A stretch of DNA of 64,000 bases from Gp6-AA40 sp035496255 (GTDB lineage: Bacteria > Acidobacteriota > Vicinamibacteria > Vicinamibacterales > UBA2999), in assembly GCA_035496255.1 (NCBI GenBank), contig DATJEU010000042.1, positions 62,001 through 126,000 on the forward strand, given 5' to 3'. Shown here piece by piece: positions 57,608 to 64,000 of the stretch. The notes below the pieces were generated by a model. The model was not told where the DNA came from and made no database searches. It was given only the letters and a program-made list of their open reading frames with translations. Each line of letters begins with the position of its first letter. Position 1 is the first letter of the stretch. The translations under genes were made by a program, and so were the position numbers.

Positions 57608-58317
57608 AATTCGCCGTCGTCGTTTTTCCCGGATCCAACTGCGATCACGACGCCTACTACGCCGCGCAGCACGTGCTCGGCCAGGACGCCGAGTTGATCT
57701 GGCACAAGGACACCAGCCTCAAGGGCGCGGACGTGGTCGTTCTTCCCGGCGGGTTTGCGCACGGCGATTACCTGCGCACCGGCGCGATCGCGCGGTTCTC
57801 GCCGATCATGCAGGAAGTGCAGCGGTTCGCGGCAGGCGGCGGACCGGTGCTCGGCATCTGCAATGGCTTCCAGGTGCTATTGGAGGCGGGGATGTTGCCC
57901 GGGGCGATGCTGCGCAACACCGTGCTGCAGTTCCGTTGTGAGCACGTCTACGTGCGCGTCGAGCAGACGGATACGCCCTTTACTGCCGCGTGCGCACCCG
58001 GGCAGGTCCTGCGGATCCCGATCGCGCATGGCGAGGGCAACTATTACGCCGAGCCCGACGTCGTCGATCGTCTCGAGCACAATCGCCAGGTCATCTTCCG
58101 CTATGCGACGGTCAGCGGCGATGTAACGCCGGCAGCCAATCCGAACGGCTCGCTCAACAACATCGCCGGGATCTGCAACGAGACACGCAACGTCGTCGGC
58201 CTGATGCCGCATCCGGAACGGGCTTGCGAGCTCGCGGTCGGCAGCGCCGATGGCCTGGTGCTGTTCGAGTCGGTGCTGAAGGCGCTCTCGCACGGAGCGT
58301 TCGCGAGCGCGCGATGA
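57604..58317 (+). CDS. purQ: Phosphoribosylformylglycinamidine synthase subunit PurQ
   Basis: Glutaminase subunit of FGAM synthase, 237 residues. The class I amidotransferase triad region is present: GICNGFQVLLEAGMLPGA with the nucleophilic cysteine, and the His/Glu pair in GLMPHPERAC. The opening KFAVVVFPGSNCDHD is standard. It overlaps purS (ATGA) and shares ATGA with the start of purL, so the three subunits are produced together. Confidence 0.97.
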   Translation: MKFAVVVFPGSNCDHDAYYAAQHVLGQDAELIWHKDTSLKGADVVVLPGGFAHGDYLRTGAIARFSPIMQEVQRFAAGGGPVLGICNGFQVLLEAGMLPGAMLRNTVLQFRCEHVYVRVEQTDTPFTAACAPGQVLRIPIAHGEGNYYAEPDVVDRLEHNRQVIFRYATVSGDVTPAANPNGSLNNIAGICNETRNVVGLMPHPERACELAVGSADGLVLFESVLKALSHGAFASAR

Positions 58318-60548
58318 CCATGGACGACCAGGTCCTCGAGCGCCACGGCCTCACCCGCGACGAATACAACCGCATCGTCGAGATGCTCGGCCGCGAGCCG
58401 ACGTTCACCGAGCTGGGCATCTTCTCCGTGATGTGGAGCGAGCATTGCAGCTACAAGAGCTCGCGCGTTCACCTGAAAACACTGCCGACCACGGGACGCC
58501 GCGTCCTGCAGGGTCCCGGTGAAAACGCCGGCGCGGTCGACATCGGTGACGGCTACGCCGCGGTCTTCAAGATCGAGTCGCACAACCATCCGTCGTTCAT
58601 CGAACCGTATCAGGGCGCCGCCACCGGCGTCGGCGGCATCATCCGCGACATCTTCACGATGGGTGCGCGGCCGATCGCGCTGTTGAACTCGCTGCGTTTC
58701 GGGTCCCTCGAGGACCCGCTCGTCCGCCGGACCGTCTCGGGCGTGGTCGCCGGAATCGCCGGTTACGGCAACAGCATCGGCATTCCCACGGTCGGCGGCG
58801 AAATCGGGTTCGACGACAGCTACACCGGCAACCCGCTGGTCAACGTGTTCTGCCTCGGTATTTCCAGGGCCGACGACATCATCAAGGGCACGGCATCGGG
58901 CGCCGGAAATCCTGTCTACTACGTTGGCGCCAAGACCGGCCGCGACGGTATTCACGGCGCGACGATGGCGTCGGCGGAATTCGACGAGAAGCTGGAAGAG
59001 AAGCGACCCGCGGTGCAGGTCGGCGATCCCTTCATGGAAAAGCTGCTCCTCGAGGCGTGCCTCGAGGTCATGCAGACCGATGCGCTCGTCGGCATCCAGG
59101 ACATGGGTGCCGCGGGGTTGACGTGTTCGACCTGCGAGATGGGATCGCGCGGCGGTGCCGGCGTCGAGATCGACGTGGCGAACGTGCCGCAGCGCGAAAC
59201 CGGCATGACGCCGTACGAAATCATGCTCTCCGAGTCGCAGGAGCGCATGCTCCTTGTGGTCAAGAAAGGGCGCGAGCACGACGTCGAACGCATCTTCGAG
59301 AAGTGGGACCTGCACGCGGTGCACATCGGCCAGGTCACGACCGACGGCAAGATGCGCGTGAAGGATCGCGGCGAAGTCGTGGCCGAGATCCCGAATCCCT
59401 GTCTCACCGACGAAGCGCCCGTCTATCGACGGCCGATGCAGGAGCCCGCATACCTGCGCGAGGCGCGACGGCTCTCACTCGACTCGCTCGGTCAACCGCT
59501 CGTGGCGCGCGACGCGTTGCGCGCGTTGCTGGCGGCACCGAATGTTGCGAGCAAGCGGTGGGTCTACCGGCAGTACGACCACATGGTACGCACCAACACG
59601 CTGGTGGTGCCCGGGATGGGTGCCGGTGTGGTACGAGTCAAAGAAACACATCGCGCCCTGGCACTGTCGACTGATTGCAACGGCCGCTTTGTCTATCTCG
59701 ATCCTTATCGTGGTGCACAGCTTGCCGTGGCCGAGGCGTCGCGCAATGTCGCCTGCGCCGGCGGCCTGCCCATCGGTGCCACCAACTGCCTGAACTTCGG
59801 CAACCCGCAGAAGCCCGAGATCATGTGGCAGTTCGCAAAGGCGGTTGAAGGCATGGGTGCCGCCTGTCGCGCGCTCGACATACCGATCACCGGCGGTAAC
59901 GTCAGCCTGTACAACGAAACCGATGGCAGCGCCGTGCTGCCGACGCCGGTGCTGGGTGTGGTCGGTTTGATTGAAAACGCGGACCGCGTCGTCCGGCGCG
60001 CGTTCCGCGAGGCGGGCGAGGTCATCGTGCTCCTGGGCGAGAGTCGCGCGGAGCTCGGTGGCAGCGAATATCTGCACGTCGTGCACGGCTTGATTCGAGG
60101 CGTCCCACCCGCGCTCGATCTCGAACGGGAAGCGGCGTTGCAGCGACTGCTCGTCGAGGGGGCCGCGTCGGGACTGATCCGCTCGGCGCACGATTGCGCC
60201 GAAGGGGGCCTGGCCATCACGATTGCGGAAAGCTGCTTCGACACGGGTCTTGGCGCGTCGATTGACGTGCCCGGACTGGAGGCCGGTCATTTCGGCGACG
60301 TGGTCACGCTGTTCGGTGAGTCCGCATCTCGCGTGGTGGTGTCAGTTCGTGCTCAGCAGGCCGCTGAACTGCTGGCGCTCGCGCGCAAGGCCGGAGTGCC
60401 GGCGGCGGCGATCGGAACTGTCGGCGGCGGAGCCGTGCGCATGAGCATCGACGGCCGGTCGGTGATCGACGCACCGCTGGTCGAGCTCGAGCATCTGTGG
60501 TCGACGTCGATCGAGTCGTTCTTCGAAAAACAACGCGCCATCGCCTGA
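58314..60548 (+). CDS. purL: Phosphoribosylformylglycinamidine synthase subunit PurL
   Basis: The 744-residue synthetase subunit of FGAM synthase, of the small Bacillus-type. Start ATG 58314 overlaps the purQ stop; a second ATG at 58320 is possible, while a longer upstream reading is only antisense sequence. Motifs include FGIFSVMWSEHCSYKSSR-like ELGIFSVMWSEHC, VFKIESHNHPSFIEP, GGIIRDIFTMGARPIA and the repeated half containing GLPIGATNCLNFGNP and ITGGNVSLYNE. The following purF gene starts 15 bp later. Confidence 0.97.
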   Translation: MTMDDQVLERHGLTRDEYNRIVEMLGREPTFTELGIFSVMWSEHCSYKSSRVHLKTLPTTGRRVLQGPGENAGAVDIGDGYAAVFKIESHNHPSFIEPYQGAATGVGGIIRDIFTMGARPIALLNSLRFGSLEDPLVRRTVSGVVAGIAGYGNSIGIPTVGGEIGFDDSYTGNPLVNVFCLGISRADDIIKGTASGAGNPVYYVGAKTGRDGIHGATMASAEFDEKLEEKRPAVQVGDPFMEKLLLEACLEVMQTDALVGIQDMGAAGLTCSTCEMGSRGGAGVEIDVANVPQRETGMTPYEIMLSESQERMLLVVKKGREHDVERIFEKWDLHAVHIGQVTTDGKMRVKDRGEVVAEIPNPCLTDEAPVYRRPMQEPAYLREARRLSLDSLGQPLVARDALRALLAAPNVASKRWVYRQYDHMVRTNTLVVPGMGAGVVRVKETHRALALSTDCNGRFVYLDPYRGAQLAVAEASRNVACAGGLPIGATNCLNFGNPQKPEIMWQFAKAVEGMGAACRALDIPITGGNVSLYNETDGSAVLPTPVLGVVGLIENADRVVRRAFREAGEVIVLLGESRAELGGSEYLHVVHGLIRGVPPALDLEREAALQRLLVEGAASGLIRSAHDCAEGGLAITIAESCFDTGLGASIDVPGLEAGHFGDVVTLFGESASRVVVSVRAQQAAELLALARKAGVPAAAIGTVGGGAVRMSIDGRSVIDAPLVELEHLWSTSIESFFEKQRAIA

Positions 60549-60562
60549 CGAGGCCGTACACT

Positions 60563-62062
60563 ATGAGCTCACCTCAGAACATGGTCGACAAGTTCAGGGA
60601 AGAGTGTGGGGTGTTCGGCATCTTTGGGCACCCGGAAGCCGCAAACCTGACCTACTTCGGCCTCTATGCCTTGCAGCATCGCGGGCAGGAGAGCGCGGGT
60701 ATCGCTACGTCGACTGGCGAACGCATTCGCCTGTCGAAAGCGATGGGTCAGGTCAACGACGCCTTTGACCACGACAAGCTGACCGCCCTGCCCGGTCATC
60801 TCGCGATTGGGCACGTCCGCTATTCCACCGCCGGTGAGAGCCGGATCGAAAACGCCCAGCCATTCGTCGTGGACAGCAAACACGGCCAGCTCGCGGTCTG
60901 CCACAACGGCAATCTCGTCAACGCCAACGAGCTGCGCGACACGCTGGTCAGCTCCGGCGCGATCTTTCAATCGAGTTCCGACACCGAAGTCATCGTCCAC
61001 CTGTTCGCCCGGTCGCAGGCGGAGAACGCCGAAGGGGCGTTCGTGGAGGCCATCCAGCAGGGACGAGGGGCCTTTTCGTTCGTCGCGATGACCAAGGATC
61101 GACTGATCGGTGTCCGCGACCCGCACGGGTTCCGGCCGCTCGCGCTCGGCAGGCTCTCGCACCCCGGCGGTGAGGCGTGGGTGATGTGCTCGGAGACGTG
61201 CGCCATGGATCTCATCGGCGCGACCTACGAGCGCGACGTCGAACCTGGTGAGGTCGTGATCGTGACGGCCCACGGTGTCCGCTCGATCAAGCCGTTTGCG
61301 TCGGCGAAAGCGTCGCAGTGCATCTTCGAACACGTGTACTTTTCGCGCCCGGACAGTTTCGTGTTCGGCGAGAGCGTCAACGAGATCCGGACGGAGTTCG
61401 GCCGCCGCCTCGCGCGTGAGTCGGGTGTCGACGCGGACGTCGTCGTCCCGATTCCCGACTCCGGCGTCTGTGCCGCAATCGGCTATTCGGAGGCCGCCGG
61501 CATTCCCCTGCGCATGGGGCTGATCCGGAATCACTACGTTGGACGCACCTTCATCCAGCCGCAGCAGATGATTCGGCATTTCGCCGTCAAGGTGAAGCTG
61601 AATCCAGTGCGGAGCATTCTGGAGGGCAAGCGCGTCGTGCTCGTGGATGATTCGATCGTTCGCGGCACCACGAGCCGGAAGATCGTGCGGATGGTCCGCA
61701 GCGCCGGTGCGAAGGAAGTGCACATGCGCATCAGTTGTCCGCCGACGATCTCTCCCTGTTTCTACGGCGTCGATACGCCGCGCACCTCGGAGTTGATCGC
61801 CGCCACGCACACGCTCGACGAGATTCGCAAGTATCTCGACGCGGACAGCGTGGCCTATTTGAGCCTCGACGGCCTGACCGGCGCGGTGCCGGACGGCAAG
61901 ACGCGCTACTGCACGTCGTGCTACACCGGGAAGTATCCTGTGGCGTTCCCACAGGACAGGGATGCATATCTGCAGCAGGCGCTCAAGTTCAACGCCGAAC
62001 CGGTCAGTGCCACTTCGATCATTCCGCTCTCCGTTCTCGAAACCGATCCTGTCGTCGGCTGA
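60563..62062 (+). CDS. purF: Amidophosphoribosyltransferase
   Basis: First committed enzyme of purine synthesis, 499 residues. It keeps a short propeptide before the nucleophilic cysteine in EECGVFGIFG. The N-terminal glutaminase has YALQHRGQESAGIA and GHVRYSTAG, and the PRPP-binding loop is VVLVDDSIVRGTTSRKIV. The iron-sulfur ligand pattern of the Bacillus-type enzyme is supported by C-x(2)-C-like cysteines near the end (TRYCTSCYTGKYP). ATG 60563 is chosen by position after purL. A HEAT-repeat protein gene follows 4 bp later. Confidence 0.97.
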   Translation: MSSPQNMVDKFREECGVFGIFGHPEAANLTYFGLYALQHRGQESAGIATSTGERIRLSKAMGQVNDAFDHDKLTALPGHLAIGHVRYSTAGESRIENAQPFVVDSKHGQLAVCHNGNLVNANELRDTLVSSGAIFQSSSDTEVIVHLFARSQAENAEGAFVEAIQQGRGAFSFVAMTKDRLIGVRDPHGFRPLALGRLSHPGGEAWVMCSETCAMDLIGATYERDVEPGEVVIVTAHGVRSIKPFASAKASQCIFEHVYFSRPDSFVFGESVNEIRTEFGRRLARESGVDADVVVPIPDSGVCAAIGYSEAAGIPLRMGLIRNHYVGRTFIQPQQMIRHFAVKVKLNPVRSILEGKRVVLVDDSIVRGTTSRKIVRMVRSAGAKEVHMRISCPPTISPCFYGVDTPRTSELIAATHTLDEIRKYLDADSVAYLSLDGLTGAVPDGKTRYCTSCYTGKYPVAFPQDRDAYLQQALKFNAEPVSATSIIPLSVLETDPVVG

Positions 62063-62066
62063 CGCC

Positions 62067-63251
62067 GTGCGTAGACGCCGATCGCTTCGAGCCGCGCACG
62101 TGCTGTGCGGCAGTCTCGTCGCCGCATTGATGGCGGTCGGCGCGCGACCCGTGCTCGCGCAGGCAAGCGCCACTCCTCCGGCGAATCTCAAACCCCTGAT
62201 CGCGAACCTGTCCTCGCTCGAGTTTCCGACCCGCATGAATGCGGCGCGTCAGTTGCGTCGCGCGCCAGCGGCCGAGGTCGTGCCCGCGCTCGCCGACGCG
62301 GTGCGGCATCATCCCGACGAGTACGTCCGCAACCGCGCGTTCATTCTCCTCACGGCATTCAACGATCGCGGCACGCCGGCACTGGTGCCTGACCTGCTGA
62401 AGGATCGGAACGACCGGTTGCGCGCGAGCGCCTACAAGTGGCTCGAGCAACATCCGGATCCGAGGCTCGCCCCCGTGCTCCTCGCCGCGTTGCAGACCGA
62501 AGTGGCGGAGTTCGTCAGGCCGGCGCTGATCGACGCGCTGGCAGCGGTCGATCAGGAGCCGGCAGTCCAGCGCGCACTGGTCGGCGAAGTCGGGCGCGGC
62601 CTGGATTTGTTCCGCAGCGCCGTCATCGACACGCTGGGCCGGCATCATGCCGGGTATGCCGCCGATGCGATCGCTCCGGTCACCGCCAACGACGGCCCGT
62701 TGCAGGTGGATGCCGTGCTGGCGATCGGACGGATCGGGGGGGCGAAGGCCGATGCGGTCCTGGCGGCGGTCAAGAGCACTGCGCCGGAGGTCCAGCACGC
62801 CGTTCGAGCGGCGACGTGCCTGGCCGGAAGGGACTGCGAGGCCGCGATCGCTGCGCTCAGCGCCGGCGCTACGTCCGCAAGTGCACGTCCAGTCGCGGTG
62901 CGCGCGGCGATCAACGGTCTGGGTGCGATCGCCGAAGCCGGCAACGCGACCGCGCTGCGGGCGCTCCTCGATCTCGCCACCCGGCTGCCCGCGCTGCACG
63001 AGGACGTGGCCATCGCGTTCTCGACGCTGGCCGTGCGGCGCCCGGCCGCTGTCCTCGAGTGGCTGGACAGCGCGCCCGAGGCGTCACGTCCCGCCGCGAT
63101 TGCCCTGCTGAAGGATGGCTTCGATACGCTCGAAGAGGACTTCGGCGAAGAACAGTTCTATGCCGCGACACGCGCGATGTACTGGCAAGCCGCCGAGGAC
63201 TCGCCAACGCGCGCGCTGATGTCCACTCTCCTCCAGCGACTCGAATTCTGA
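62067..63251 (+). CDS. Secreted HEAT-repeat protein between purF and purM
   Basis: A 394-residue exported protein. The GTG at 62067 gives an Arg-rich signal (MRRRRSLRAAHVLCGSLVAALMAVGARPVLA). The mature part consists of alpha-helical HEAT-like repeats, for example VVPALADAVRHHPDEYVRNRAFILLTAF and SAYKWLEQHPDPRLAPVLLAAL. Such proteins bind partners; no enzymatic function is seen. It starts 4 bp after purF, and its stop overlaps the purM start (TGATG), so an envelope protein is locked inside a purine operon. Why is unknown. Confidence 0.85.
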   Translation: MRRRRSLRAAHVLCGSLVAALMAVGARPVLAQASATPPANLKPLIANLSSLEFPTRMNAARQLRRAPAAEVVPALADAVRHHPDEYVRNRAFILLTAFNDRGTPALVPDLLKDRNDRLRASAYKWLEQHPDPRLAPVLLAALQTEVAEFVRPALIDALAAVDQEPAVQRALVGEVGRGLDLFRSAVIDTLGRHHAGYAADAIAPVTANDGPLQVDAVLAIGRIGGAKADAVLAAVKSTAPEVQHAVRAATCLAGRDCEAAIAALSAGATSASARPVAVRAAINGLGAIAEAGNATALRALLDLATRLPALHEDVAIAFSTLAVRRPAAVLEWLDSAPEASRPAAIALLKDGFDTLEEDFGEEQFYAATRAMYWQAAEDSPTRALMSTLLQRLEF

Positions 63252-64000
63252 TGGACTACAAGGAATCTGGCGTCGACATCGACGCCGGCAACGAAACGGT
63301 CCGCCGCATTCGCGGCCTGGCACGATCGACGTTCACCTCAGGGGTGTTATCCGACATCGGATCGTTCGGCGGGCTCTTTCGCCTCGAGCCCGGACGGTTC
63401 AAGGATCCGGTACTCGTTTCGAGCGCCGACGGCGTCGGCACGAAACTCAAGGTCGCGTTCATGGCCAACCGCCATGACACGGTCGGCCTCGATCTCGTCA
63501 ACCACTGCGTCAACGACATCCTGGTCCAGGGGGCGGAGCCGCTCTTCTTTCTCGACTACCTCGCGACCGGTCGACTGCTGCCGGCAGTGGCTGAAGCGAT
63601 CGTCGGTGGCATGGCATCCGCGTGCCGCGACAACAACTGCGCGCTGCTCGGCGGCGAAACCGCCGAGATGCCCGGGATGTACAACGACGGCGAGTACGAT
63701 CTCGCCGGGTTCATCGTTGGCGTAGTCGATCGCGAGCGCCTGATTACCGGGCGCACGATCGCCGTCGGAGACGTCCTCGTCGGCATTCCGTCGTCCGGCC
63801 TTCACACCAACGGATATTCGCTGGCGCGGCGCATTGTGTTCGATCAACTGCGACTACGTGTCGACAGCCAGGTCGCCGAACTCGGCCGTACGATCGGCGA
63901 GGTCCTGCTTCAGCCGCATCGCTCGTACTTGCCGGCGATTGGTCCGCTCCTCGACGCGCGGCGGATCAAGGGAATGGCGCACATCACCGGCGGGGGGATC
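63251..64000 (+). CDS. purM: Phosphoribosylformylglycinamidine cyclo-ligase, cut by the right edge
   Basis: AIR synthase of purine biosynthesis; 250 residues are present and the frame stays open at the window end. Family landmarks are clear: MDYKESGVDIDAGNETV at the start, VSSADGVGTKLKVAF, the HCVNDILVQGAEPLFFLDYLATG block, and LGGETAEMPGMY. IPSSGLHTNGYSLARR follows, and then the MAHITGGGI segment at the cut. The ATG overlaps the stop of the HEAT gene. The missing part is the C-terminal ~90 residues. Confidence 0.97.
   Translation, partial: MDYKESGVDIDAGNETVRRIRGLARSTFTSGVLSDIGSFGGLFRLEPGRFKDPVLVSSADGVGTKLKVAFMANRHDTVGLDLVNHCVNDILVQGAEPLFFLDYLATGRLLPAVAEAIVGGMASACRDNNCALLGGETAEMPGMYNDGEYDLAGFIVGVVDRERLITGRTIAVGDVLVGIPSSGLHTNGYSLARRIVFDQLRLRVDSQVAELGRTIGEVLLQPHRSYLPAIGPLLDARRIKGMAHITGGGI

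Noticed and set aside
60569..62236. 555-codon open frame antisense to purF, and similar long antisense frames opposite polA (9970-11115) and purL (58101-59324)
   Set aside because: In high-GC genes the opposite strand is often free of stops. The sense strands are clear known enzymes and these frames have no recognisable domain.

Overview
The window looks like chromosomal DNA of a high-GC Acidobacteriota, probably Vicinamibacteria-like. That is inferred from gene families, not from a search. It carries a TIGR03435-type soil protein (7720-8508) and a TIGR03436-type acidobacterial VWFA protein (20226-21242). It also has a DUF1592/DUF1587 cytochrome-like protein beside a Tat-exported DUF1552 protein (16147-20113), and many secreted ankyrin, HEAT and TPR proteins. 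No phage, transposase, CRISPR array, rRNA or tRNA was seen. Most of the window is compactly coded core metabolism.

Layout. 1-8508: 5'-truncated M23 peptidase, DUF1015 protein, serC, convergent pcnB, secreted TPR-like protein, DUF2339 membrane protein, TIGR03435 protein. 8575-12706: polA with an apparently dead proofreading site, divergent lipoprotein, BON protein. 13000-20113: five co-directional minus-strand genes (DUF1592 protein, DUF1552 protein, periplasmic ankyrin protein, TauE/SafE permease, ZIP metal transporter). 20226-23743: VWFA protein, membrane-anchored domain protein, unusual HTH-TonB protein, methyltransferase. 23810-28483: inositol-phosphate synthase, small membrane protein, acs, orphan LolD/MacB-type ATPase. 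28538-31872: OppF/OppD-type ATPases and an acyl-CoA mutase large subunit, all minus. 32082-32396: small unknown protein with a consensus promoter, a foldable leader and a downstream terminator. 32483-35893: gpmA, eno and glgC (minus). 36044-43517: two secreted or outer-membrane proteins, then a PDZ-membrane-GAF-PAS histidine kinase with its sigma-54 response regulator. 43628-49647: two GT4 glycosyltransferases, a coiled-coil protein, a UbiA-family phosphoribosyltransferase, STAS protein, zinc ribbon, rpsU (minus). 49867-54659: purD-mtaB (plus), polytopic membrane protein and rlmN (minus). 54787-64000: M16 peptidase-purB-purS-purQ-purL-purF-HEAT protein-purM, a tightly coupled purine operon running off the right edge.

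How the genes work together. purB, purS/Q/L, purF, purM and purD cover most of de novo IMP synthesis. eno-gpmA, glgC, serC and acs are central carbon functions. The kinase/regulator pair, glycosyltransferases and UbiA protein suggest regulated envelope polysaccharide production, although that link rests only on proximity.

The most unusual content is in small non-coding or recoded sequence. Degenerate word-based inverted repeats sit just after stop codons, two of them sharing an exact 18-mer. REP-like palindromes are read in frame inside mtaB and pcnB. The leader at 31945-32081 can fold in mutually exclusive ways. No large novel defence or mobile system was found.
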